Origin: Rhizophagus clarus
Taxonomy: Eukaryota; Glomeromycota; Glomeromycetes; Glomerales; Glomeraceae
DNA length: 64,000 bases
Assembly (NCBI GenBank): GCA_015698045.1
Contig: BLAL01000060.1
Location: 622,501 to 686,500 of the forward strand
Reading direction: 5' to 3'
Shown here: positions 12,509-23,197 of the stretch, one piece after another
Position numbering within the stretch: position 1 is the stretch's first letter
How the letters are laid out: each line of letters starts with the position of its first letter
The notes under the pieces: generated by a model
Seen by the model: the letters and a program-made list of their open reading frames with translations, nothing else
What the model was told of the DNA's origin: nothing
Databases searched by the model: none
Made by a program: the position numbers and the translations under genes

Positions 12509-14560
12509 TTTCTTTGATTTAAACATTAATTTAAATTTGATATATGCTACATCATCTTAACGATATATCATCTTTAAACGTTAGAAATTGATTATTGAAT
12601 TGATGCTGCTAACTGTTAAGAAATAAACATCAGCCATAGCAAATTTTCGCTACCTTCTCAGGATCCTGAAAACGTAACACTGAAATGAATATTCACGCAC
12701 TCGAAGTCGTTTTTATAGCCCACTATATGATCCTGTAATCCAAGCTGTGAAGTAATTTTTTAATTAGATTTAAAAAGGTAATTGATAAATTAGAGCGCTG
12801 CTTCAGAAGAAAGCTTAAATAAACCATAAAAACAAAATAGCACTAATTGAAAAATTTAACTTACTTGTAGGTGCTAAATATATCTCCTTAACCGTTTTAT
12901 TTTTAAACATTTTCATTATTTATTCCAAACTAAATAATAAATAGTGGTCCACAATAGAATTTGCAATAAACGTTATAAAATTATTTTGTCTATTACTTTA
13001 TGAATGAATATTTTTTTGTATTAAAAACTATAATTGATCGGCTTTCATATTCGTGATCGGTGGCTTAGGAATTGATGCAACTCTATGGAAGTTCAACCAG
13101 CTTCAAACTTTCCTTTCCTTCGAAGCGTGCTACGTCTTTCGTTTCTTTTTCAACCAGTCGGATTTTGAGTTTGTGCAGACAACCCAGAAGGCGACATTTT
13201 GAACGAATTTATTTACTTTACCTTGAGGTAAAATTTGATATTTATCCACCTGAATATATAATGGGTTAATCGTAGCAATATCTCTTTGATTCAAAGTTTT
13301 ATCGTTTAATTTCCACCAAAAATATTTTAATGGTACGCGTTATAGCTATTGATCTCTTACTTTTGAAGCGCACTCTTAACCATGTCTAACATTGTATTGA
13401 AAAATCTTTAAGTTTACACGAACAATGGATCCTGTTGGATATTCATCTTAAGAAACATACTCATGCTACCTGAAATTCCTGAAGATGGATGGAACCGCAT
13501 TTGTTTTTCAATGGTATGAGTGGAGAATCATGCGAACCTGAAAACTCTCTCCCTTGGATCTCTAATTCTCGAATGACATTCTTTGAGTGACATTCTAAAC
13601 TAAAAGATCGAAAATTTAAAAGGTCATAAATCTCTTACATGAATAGAATACATTCAAGATATTTAACAGGATTTGGAACCGGATTTGTTTGCCGGTAGAA
13701 TCAATGCGCAAATACTGAAAGAAATTAGGTTCATTTTGGAAATGAAGAAGGTTCATGGATTTTTAGGGAATCTGGTCTTTGATTTGGAACAAGGCATCGA
13801 TGATAAAGACCCTGAGTCGGCAATCAGCTTCATGGCCCCCTCTTTGATTTTGATTCAGTCAAGGAGATTTCTCAACGCAATGATACTTTGATCAGCACAT
13901 CCTTCTACAACTTAACTTGGTGACCTCTCTCTTGTAATACTTTTGGACAAGTCTAAATTAGGGTTTTTTTGCTTCAACATTGAAACATTATTTCTCAAGA
14001 TATGCAAAATTGGTGTAGTTATCTTATTACTTCTTCTCACAAAATATCGACGAAGATAGATTTATGAAAAACCCATTTTTCAACCCCTACTTATACAAAA
14101 TCTATAAACTGCCAACCCTCTCCTACAACTAGTAAGATTCATAGTAGAATTGGTAGATGGTTAACTCGTTATGCAACAACATATGAAAATTTACAAATAT
14201 CTTTGCTATAACTTTATCGTTAAGTAATGCTGACAATAATCCGTTTTACGATAACATTATTATTATCAGCTCATTAGTAATTCATCACGCTATTAGAAAA
14301 AATGGCATTTCGCATGGATTTGGTTGCAGCATGTCGTCCTCAAGATTATGAGAAATGTTCTGAATTACATGGATACACTTTTAGTTGTACTTCTCTAAGG
14401 AATATAAGACGCTGTTGCGCATTCAGCTTACAACTCTAACCAATATCTATCAGAATGAGTTATGGCTTTGTTCTTATGAAACCATTAACGACTTATTCTC
14501 TGATGAATGTTAGAAATATAGTTGGTCTGTTGTGAGGTGTGACTAATGTTAAGTTGGAAC
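12509..14560. other. Decayed coding-like DNA, family not recognised
   Basis: Composition is more balanced than in the flanks. Two short plus frames have mixed, protein-like composition: 13072-13269 (65 residues, with Arg-rich and Tyr-Pro-Pro-Glu-Tyr parts) and 13673-13891 (72 residues, with Leu-Glu-Gln-Gly-Ile-Asp-Asp and similar parts). Neither has recognisable motifs or clear splice partners. From 14300 a further segment looks like old coding DNA and merges into the kinase relic below. I regard the stretch as the remains of one or more host genes. Confidence 0.35.
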
Positions 14561-14579
14561 TTCTCCCATTGATAAAGAT

Positions 14580-14850
14580 GGTACCAGATGATGGCTACAA
14601 ACAAGATATTATACAAAAACCTCGTTCCAAAAAATGATCATGTGGTTCTTCAACACTCGACTTGATCCTTGGGCTGAAGACGTATATGCGGCTGGAGTTT
14701 TAGCATGGCGAATATTCTCAGGTCAAGCACCTTGGGATCTTTAACGCCGATTTGGTTCTTAGAGAAATTGTAAAAGTTCCTATCAAAAATAGATTTGATT
14801 TTATAGAGAATAATATCAATAAGAAGAAATCATAGGAGTTGTTGCTAAAG
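14580..14850 (+). pseudogene. Protein-kinase domain relic (C-lobe)
   Basis: The plus strand reads D-P-W-A-E-D-V-Y-A-A-G-V-L-A-W-R-I-F-S-G-Q-A-P-W-D-L at about 14660-14742. This is the subdomain IX pattern of protein kinases followed by the usual G-x-x-P-W region. After a 1-nt shift it continues N-A-D-L-V-L-R-E-I-V-K, as expected for subdomains X-XI. Upstream, D-D-G-Y-K matches the D-H-G-Y-K block of the 7-10 kb array. The N-lobe and catalytic loop are not visible and there are stops, so this is a broken gene. It is the closest relative of the tandem array in this window. Tyrosine-kinase-like (TKL) expansions are known in these fungi, but the subgroup cannot be assigned. Confidence 0.7.
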
Positions 14851-14859
14851 TACCATAAC

Positions 14860-16285
14860 TTCACAAGAGCGTAGTACTGCAAAATTGGCTTTTATGATCT
14901 CAAGAAGTAGGCAAATAAGAACTTGTTAAAGGGGGAATCAAAATTTTTCTAAACAACAATAATAACCAAATCGCCTGTGGCACATAGTGTTTCGATCCGT
15001 TACCAGGTTCAATCAAACCTTCTTTTTATTTTTTTTTTTTTTAAAAAAAAAGTCATAAAACCGCTTTATCAATAACAGCTAGTCTTAAATTCAATTGAAA
15101 AAAAAAGAAAAAATAATGCTTATTAAAAAAAAGAAAGACGTGATAATTTGATTTTGGACGAGCCAAACTCACTTTATCAAAATTGTGATATATAAAAAAA
15201 ATTACTTTTGCAACATATTAAATATGGCGAAGTTCAAAAAGTAGCCAAGGGAAAATTAGAAAGAGAGAGATCAAAGGAATTAACTGGTTAATTTGATATT
15301 CGGTTGTGATGAAACAGGTAAATATTTTGTAATGATTCAAGGTAAATCTTATTTTATATTTACAGATATGTTTTATTTTATTTATTTTCAGGGTTTAGGA
15401 TGTTCTCAGAGACATTAGTTTTGATGCAAATTCAATTAGAAAGACACACTGTTTATAGGTAGTTCGTTTATAAGTTAACAAGGTTATACGCCAATATCTA
15501 AATCAAATTGCTCTCCATTATGTTAATTTTACATGATATATCAATTGCTTTGTTTGGAAGAAGATACGAGGTACAATTATATTTCGTTGTTTTTTTTACG
15601 CTTTTCATATTTATTATATCACCGATTAGCTCACGGATCAAATAAGAGTTCGTTAACGGTGATTAGGATTGGCATAACAGGTAATACCAACTCAATCTTC
15701 TAATCCTTCATCTCAGACGTTACAATTTTTATTAACATTTAATTTAAACTTTCGGCCCTTTTTATTTGCAAGTATCAATTGTTAAAAGATCTAATTGGAA
15801 TTGATGGATTGAAAAATGGATTATGTCAGAGAAGCAATAACTCCTCTAAACTGGTTTGATTTTATTTACAACCGAGGTATTGTTAAATATCTAAGAGAAC
15901 AAACTCTAAACAACCAAATAACTTGGTTTTCTTAATTTTATAATATTAGCTAAAGAAATATTTTAGTAATAATATTAAATAAATAAGTATTTGAATACAG
16001 TTTTTTTTTACTAAAAACTTATATAATATTATATAATTCTTTTTCTAATTTTATTAGAAAATAAAATTTAAAATTAGTGTAATATTATATAATTTAATGT
16101 AAGAATTAACCAATATTATAAATTTAATTAAAATTAATTATATGATAAATAAATATAATAAATAGGGATTTTTATATTTAAAAATTCTAAGTTTTTAAAA
16201 TAGTAAAAATAGAAATAAGAAAATATGGCAAATTAAAATTATATAATATTTGAATATCCTGTATATATAAAGAAATTTTTAAAAA
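14860..16285. other. AT-rich intergenic DNA
   Basis: No supported gene. It contains a T14/A9 inverted run near 15020-15050. A few intron-like pieces (caggtaaa...ttttcag) lie at 15318-15395, without open coding frames around them. Confidence 0.4.
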
Positions 16286-16762
16286 TTATAAAAAAAATTA
16301 CAAAAAAATTATACAAAAAAATTAGAAAAAAAATTACAAAAAAATTAGAAAAAAAAAATTACAAAAAAATTAGAAAAAAAAATTACAAAAAAATTAGAAA
16401 AAAAAACTACAAAAAAATTAGAAAAAAAAATTACAAAAAAATTACAAAAAAAAATTACAAAAAAATTAGAAAAAAAAATTACAAAAAAATTAGAAAAAAA
16501 AATTACAAAAAAATTAGAAAAAAAAATTACAAAAAAATTACAAAAAAAAATTACAAAAAAATTAGAAAAAAAATTACAAAAAAATTACAAAAAAAAATTA
16601 CAAAAAAATTACAAAAAAAAATTACAAAAAAATTACAAAAAAAAATTACAAAAAAATTAGAAAAAAAATTACAAAAAAAATTACAAAAAAAATTACAAAA
16701 AAATTAACAAAAAAATTACAAAAAAATTAACAAAAAAATTATAAAAAAAAATTACAAATTAT
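16286..16762. repeat. A-rich minisatellite, unit ttacaaaaaaattagaaaaaaa
   Basis: About 470 bp of tandem 13-24-bp units alternating ttacaaaaaaa and ttagaaaaaaa. Variants (ttac/ttag) are mixed, so the array has been reshuffled locally. No coding capacity. Confidence 0.9.
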
Positions 16763-18073
16763 AATTTTTTTATAATATTTCTTTATAATATAATTTTAAT
16801 TGATTAAGGGAGAAATCAGTATTTAATGAGAGAAATTTAATAATGCTAGTTTATGCAAATTATTATCAAAAATGGCTAGTGTGCAGTTTTTATTGTGTTG
16901 ATATCTTTCCACATAATATTCAATTAAGATGCTAAATAGATTGATGAATAATGCCAATCCTCACTAAGCTACCCATAAAATTTTATGTTGTTAAAGCTCA
17001 ATCTCTTCAAGTTTACTATAAAAGAACGTGGCATTCTGATCATAAAATTTTAACCTGTTTAATATTAGTAAAATATTTTATAAGTATATTCAATAATATT
17101 TACCTTTGATTAAGTATATTATTTTTTTTTATTTTTATATTTATATTCTTGTAATTTCATAAAAAATAATACTTTACCCAATCAATTAGGTTTATAAGTA
17201 GAATGTTGCTAATATTTTTTTGTTTTTTTATAAGTTTCAGATATAAGACCCTTGGATCTTTGAAATTCTTTAGAAAAAGAGTATATAGATAGTTTTTTTT
17301 TCATAATAGGAAATTTGTAAGACTTTACTAATAATCTCTTTTGTTTTTATAGTAATGCTTTAGATTAATTTTTTTTTTGGGAAATATATGAGCTTATAGA
17401 TGAATAATATTTACTATTATGATTGTTGTTAGAATTATGCCAACATTTTTTTAAACTTCAGTTTTGAGCACCTTATACTTCTGAATTTCTTTGAAAATGA
17501 TTAGTGAATTATGTGAACAGGTTTTTTTTACAATAGAAAATATTAAAAGGATATCACTAATACTTTTTTTCGTTATTATAAGTTTCAGTATCACATTCTT
17601 TACAGATTATATAAAAATTAATAGTTTGCTCATATTTTATTATAAATGTAAAAAAAATCTATAGTATAAACTTTATAAAATGTTTTTCTTATCTATTCGA
17701 ATTATATTATACTATTTTTTACTCGTTAAAAAATTTAATAATAAAGAATACTGCATTCTAAAAAATGGTTTTTTTATTAATATAAAACCCGTAAAAATTA
17801 ATTATAGATTGTTATTCTATTAAGTGGTAATCTATTCCAAAATAATTTAATTAACTAATTTTATTAATTTTAAAATTTTTGTTAAAATTCTATAATAATA
17901 ACAATTTTTTTTTTAATAAATATATATAAATATTTATAATGTTATTTATTGATTAAAAAAACATTTATTTATTTTAATAAAATTATATAAAAATATTATA
18001 TTTTAATAAAATAAAAAAACTAATAATACAAATTATAATAAAAATTTATGAACTAAATATCAATAAAAGCATA
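16763..18073. other. AT-rich intergenic DNA
   Basis: No gene supported. Several degenerate repeats of a ttttttt-ata-tgtt-gcc type recur at about 110-150-bp spacing between 17200 and 17600 (each with a gtttcag or cttcagt motif). They may be a decayed exon/intron-like array, but they are too diverged to call. Confidence 0.35.
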
Positions 18074-20423
18074 CAGACACACCTCCATAAGTGCACACCC
18101 CTAGGTCCGGTCATGCACGTGCACTTAGGGAGGGTGTGCACTTAAGAAACAGCCAATAGAAAATCAATATTGTTACATAATTAGCAATCTGAAAGAACTT
18201 TTATTTATTTAAAATCAATTTTATTTTACATTTAAATACTTCAATGAAAGTATGCATTAATATCAGTTTACCGCAATAAACTGGTTTTTTTGACCCTAAA
18301 AAACTTCTCAATCTTTTCCACTAACTTTAAATATTCCTTTGTATTGTCCTGTTGAAGTAGAAACTTATGTATAGTTTCTAAGCTAGTAATTGCAGCGCTA
18401 GTATTAATAACAGGGATTTCATCGCTATCATCTATTTCATTTAAATCCATATTTTCCTTATCAGTATTCTTAAAAAGAGAGACAAGTTCTTCAATGATTT
18501 TATCATCTTTGGAAATTTCATAAACAATCTTCTCTTCAGATATGTTAAGAAACTCTTTTGCTTACATTGGATTAGGGAGATTAAGGGTTTGAAGTGCATC
18601 TGCGAGATCATCTAGCATCAATCTTTCATTTTAACAGATATCTTCTGAAATATTTCTCAAATCTACATCTACATCAGGAAGAATTTTTATGTGTCACCAG
18701 CAGTTATGAATTATTTCAGAGTTAATTTAACCCCAGGCTTGGATAATAAAATGAATTGCCTGCAAGACATCCATGTGTAAGTCTTCTGCACAGTTACCTG
18801 CCTCTACATGTCACAGCAACAAACTATTAAAAATAATCGGTTAGATTGCTATAATAAATGGCAAATCTAATAAGTACACCTTACCGTATATGAAAATGAC
18901 AATAGTGTTTTTTGAAAGTCATGATTATTCTGGCATCCATCAGTTGAATTTTTGAAGTCGTATTTAGAAGTAGAAAATGAACATCAGTGTAACGTAAGGT
19001 AAGGTTGTTTAATTTGTGGCTGGAACAATTGTCAAGAAGAAGTAACACACGCTGTTCATGATGCTTTAGACCAACTTAATGATCAAATTCCCAAACCCCA
19101 CTCTTAGAAGAGTGACGTGATCATCCAGGCTTTAGAATTATTACAGTATGTTATGGGTATAGATTGAATATTTATATTTTTAAAACAGCGTGGTTTTTCA
19201 AACTTTCTGATAATTAAAGGTTTTAATTTATGTGTGCTATCAGCATTTGCACACAATGCAACTAAAAGACGTTCCTTGTTCACCTTACGCCTGAAAAGTT
19301 ATTTGGTTGCTAGTGTCTGATCAGGTTCTAACCTGAAAAATATCAATACTTGAATAGGATAAGTACAAAAATTTTAGATATTTCTTTGGCTAAGAATTAC
19401 CTATAAAAAAATCCTGTCTCATCCATGTTATATATTTATTTAAGAGGATAGTTGAAATAACGTTCTCTTAATAGGAGGGTAAAGTATCGGCAATAGTAGC
19501 TTTGTCAGCAGATGAAGCTTCTCCATCAAGCTTTCATTGATGAATCCCATTGCGGTCCTTAAATTTATGAAGCCATCCTGAGAAAAATTGTAATGCATCT
19601 TGGAGAATATCTAATTTATCAGCAATCATTTTGCTTTTTTGACAAGTAATGCATCGCTTAAAACTGTTCGATACTGATAGGTTAAGATAAATTCCTTGAA
19701 CGCAAATTCAAGCTCAGATACGTAACTGACTTATGCCATTTTGCATTTGGACTTGTAGTTTCAGAACTGAGTCGTTTCTCTGATGTTTATAGGATACAAG
19801 TAATGGTGCTTTTGTTAACTCTAACATGCTACTTTTCTTCAATCCCAGTCAACATACTAAGCTCAGGTCCTTTTGTTATTAAGAGCATAAACACAAAGTT
19901 CTCGCTTTTGAGTTTCAGTAAGAGTTATCCTTTTAAGAGACATGTTTAAGGACAAAATTACTGATTTCAATGTTATTAAATAATGATGAAATCATCATCC
20001 TTTTTCCTTAATTTAGATACATGACAGAATACTTCAGGGTTTATTTATATATTAACATTATTTCCTCGTTAATAAAAAATCTTCCCTGACTATGCTAATT
20101 TGGGACAATCGATCAAATAAATGTTCACACGATGTGATCATAATTCCCCAGGGTCACTAACTATATGTAAATAATTAAATAATTTATTATTGAAAAAGTT
20201 TTATTAGATTATTATGTATTTTATTACTATCGATGATTATGCAATTATCATGTGAGTGCATTTATGGAGGGTGGTCCAATATACCCGGGATTCAGAATTG
20301 CTTGCACATGTAGAATATGGAAGGTGTGCACTTAGCACTAAGTCCCTAGCTTGGGACTAAGCTATGGTGTGCATATAGAGAGGTAATGCACTTATGGAGG
20401 GTGCACTTATGGAGGTGCGACTG
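18074..20423 (-). mobile_element. pogo-like (Tc1/mariner superfamily) DNA transposon, decayed
   Basis: 2350 bp flanked by TA on both sides (18072-18073 and 20424-20425). The ends are inverted repeats: left cagacacacctccataagtg; the reverse complement of the right end begins cagtcgcacctccataagtg. The motif cacctccataagtgcac also occurs as extra subterminal copies (e.g. 20390-20400). CAGT-type ends with TA target duplication and a DDE transposase on the minus strand fit the pogo/Tigger/Fot1 group. The coding region is interrupted many times, so the copy is dead. Its right subterminal part also holds a hairpin-like palindrome at about 20333-20355. Confidence 0.9.
18268..19943 (-). pseudogene. 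pogo-like DDE transposase relic
   Basis: Reading right to left: an N-terminal start M-S-L-K-R-I-T-L-T-E-T-Q-K-R-E-L-C typical of the HTH region (ATG at 19943-19941). Then M-D-E-T-G-L-F-Y-R at about 19401-19427 (first catalytic Asp region), R-R-K-V-N-K-E-R-L-L-V-A-L-C-A-N at about 19240-19290, and L-L-L-L-D-N-C-S-S-H-K at about 19012-19045 (second catalytic Asp). The last 60 codons (18450-18268) are an acidic, Leu-rich tail that is still open. Many stops and frame changes separate the conserved blocks; the intron status is unclear. The family normally cuts and pastes its element at TA. It lies wholly inside the TIRs at 18074 and 20423. Confidence 0.85.
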
Positions 20424-21017
20424 TATATAAATCATTAAAAAAAAAAAAAATTATAATAAAAATTAAAAATAAACTTATATTAAATATTAATAAAATTAAA
20501 ATATTTAAATAAAAAATATTAAAATCTAAAACTAAAAATAAAAATAAATTTTAATTAATAAATATAATTAATAAAAAATAAATAATAAAAAAAATATATA
20601 TATATTATAAATAGATTATTTTTTTTTAAATATTATATTCAGTTATATATTTTACATATTTTTAAATTTTTTTTTAAAAAAATATAAATTGGATTTTATT
20701 TTTTCCTTTAAATTTAAAAAGAAAAAAAAATTAAAAGAAGCAAAATAATAAAAAAATATATATATAAAATAGCATATAGTTATACTTTAATATAATAGTA
20801 AATATTCAAATTAATTAGACCTTTGTTATAAAAATTTTATTAATACTATAATGAATTATTTAGTATAATATAATAAATTATCTGATATAAAGACTAGTAT
20901 TTAGATCTGAATAGAAACTGTTATCTCAGATAAATTAAAAAAAATAACTGGTTTTTATCTGGCTAATCTGCATCAAATAAAAATCTGAATATATCAGAAC
21001 TTCAAACAATACTAATA
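20424..21017. other. Extremely AT-rich spacer
   Basis: Almost pure A/T with poly-A/poly-T runs. Nothing coding and no repeat structure beyond simple sequence. Confidence 0.5.
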
Positions 21018-21218
21018 CAGTTGTATTTTTATATAGTTACCTCCCTATATAAGCATATCATATATATAAGCACATATTTGAACTTTTTGAATGGTAAAAA
21101 TTATTAAAAAAATCCTTCTCTATAGTCACAATCATAATAGTACCTCTTTATAAGCACATTGTGCTTTAAAAGTCATTATATATGTGCTTGATTGCGTGAC
21201 TATAAGGGGATACTACTG
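21018..21218. mobile_element. pogo-like MITE (201 bp)
   Basis: Inverted ends: left cagttgtatttttatatagt, right (reverse complement) cagtagtatccccttatagt. TA flanks lie at 21016-21017 and 21219-21220. The interior repeats tataagcac motifs similar to the ataagtgcac motif of the 18-20 kb element. No coding capacity. This is a probable non-autonomous relative of pogo-type elements. Confidence 0.75.
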
Positions 21219-21452
21219 TATAACTTACAAATGATTTACATGTATTTACTATTAACTCTATGCAATTTTTTTTCATAGTAATGCTATATAAACTTACATC
21301 TTAATTAAAAAAAATTTTTTAAATTTATAAAAAATTTGTTAATGCTATAACAAATTATTTAGTATAAAGGCAGAGTTATATGACTTACTGATCTAATCAG
21401 ATAATCTGAATATCTGATCTTTTTTTAATTATTTATCAGTTTATTTTTGTAG

Positions 21453-22080
21453 TGTTTTTGGATGAAAAGCATGACTGGACTTTTGGAATTAAGATAAGAG
21501 AGGGTTGGATAAGGTATTTGTTATTTTTTTTAATTAATTAAGTTATTAACTTTTTTTTTATTTTTTGTAGTATTGCCAGATGAAAAGCATGACCAGACTT
21601 TTGGAATTAAGGTAAAGGAGGTGGAAAAGTGTTTTCAGTATTTTTTTTTTAACTAATTAATTAATTATTATTTTTTTTTTTTTTTGTAATGTTGCTAAAT
21701 AAAAAGTATAACCAGACTTTTAGAATTAAGGTAAGAAAAGTGAAAAAGTGTTTTTTGGTATTTTTTTTAACTAATTAATTAATTATTTTTTTTCTTTTTT
21801 GTAGTATTGCCAAACAAAAAGAACGACCAGACTTTTGAAATTAAGATAAAGAAGGTGGAGAAATATTTTTTGGTATTTTTTTTTAACTAATTAATTAATT
21901 ATTTTTTTTTTCTTTTTTGTAGTGTTACCAGACAAAAAACATGACCAGATTTTTGGAATTAAGATAAGAGAGGGTTAGGGAAGGTGTTTTGTTATTTTTT
22001 TTAATTAATTAAGTTATTAATTTTTTTTTATTTTTGTAGTATTGCCAAATGAAAAGCATGACCAGACTTTTGGAATTAAG
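21453..22080 (+). repeat. Array of six 41-nt exon-like blocks with introns
   Basis: Six copies of a 41-nt block (21453-21493, 21571-21611, 21690-21730, 21805-21845, 21923-21963, 22040-22080), each ending ttttggaattaag or a close variant. They are spaced about 118 bp apart. Between them lie intron-like stretches: donor gtaa(a/g) in three copies (ataag in the other three), a ctaattaattaatta segment as a possible branch region, a long T tract and tttttgtag before five of the six blocks. Block length is conserved at exactly 41 nt in all six, while the intron-like parts vary. 41 is not a multiple of three, so each block would shift the frame. The peptide in one frame is L-P-D-E-K-H-D-Q-T-F-G-I-K. 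Function unknown. Confidence 0.8.
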
Positions 22081-22097
22081 GTAAGGGAAGGTAGAAG

Positions 22098-22260
22098 TAA
22101 AGTTGCCTGTCAAAACTCAATAGGCCAATGTCAAAATGTCAAAATTAAAAATATGTCGAAATGCCAATATACTGAAATAGTTTTGACATATCAAAACTGC
22201 CAAAATTGTACAAAACTGCTGAAATAGTTTTGACGTGTTAAAATTGCCAAAACTAAATTT
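22098..22260 (+). mobile_element. hAT-type element end (same family as the 30.26-31.49 kb element)
   Basis: Starts taaagttgcctgtcaaaact and continues with aaaatgtcaaaat and gaaatagttttgaca motifs, matching the left end of element F at 30260 over about 160 bp. No matching right end was found in the window, so this may be a solo end or the left end of a longer element that contains the hAT transposase relic just downstream. Confidence 0.75.
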
Positions 22261-23197
22261 ATTAATAAACTATAATATAAATTATATAATAAATACATTT
22301 GTATTAATTATTAAATGAAAAAAAAATATATGAATTTTATTATATTACTAATTAATTATTAAATGTTATTCATATGCGCCGATTTGAGGAATTTGCCGAT
22401 CATCAATTATGTGGCGCAGTACCGATTAAAATCGATCAAAACCGTCCATACATAAGAAAAAATAAGCCAAAAAATACTTAAAAAAACTTTTAAGACCTTT
22501 TCCAAAAAAATTTACCTCTTTAACCTGAAACCAGTAGAAGAAATTTCTAAAAAAAGGAATAAAAATATTATAAAATTAGTTTATTTAAAAAAAAAGTAAG
22601 AATAAGCATCAGAATAATGATTTAACGAAAAAAAATTGATTGAAAAATAATTAATAACGAATATCAAATAGATTTTAACTAAATAAACTAATCAATATAT
22701 AATTTAATTCACTAAAACATCGTTATTAATCTTAGAATTATTTATTTATTGAAAGATTATTTTTGAATAATTTTGCTGCCTAAATAAATTTTTTTTATAA
22801 ACTATTGAAAAAAAAATAAAAAAATAGCTCCAAGTTATATTTAATGTAAAATAACTACTAATATACTTGCCAAAATTCTCAACTTACATAATGTAAAAAC
22901 TGGTGGAAAAGTTTGATGGGGAAGTTGATGGGGAGTTTAATATGGAGTTTACGAAAGAAAAAAATTTTTTAACGCTACTTTTGTTGAAGTAATTTCTCGA
23001 TATTTGTGTCATATGATCATGTAGCACAAGAGTGATCCTTTTTGTGAAACTTATTTAACTTAATCTTTATCTAATTATCATCAAATTCCTTAATTTAGGC
23101 TAATTTTGTTAATTCCGAAAATCGGCGGATATGTATTATTAATAAATGTTTATTATTATTACTATTATTGTACTATTACTATTATTGTTATTAATTA
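22261..23197. other. AT-rich DNA between hAT end and hAT transposase
   Basis: No open frame of interest. It may be internal sequence of a decayed hAT element that starts at 22098. Confidence 0.4.
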
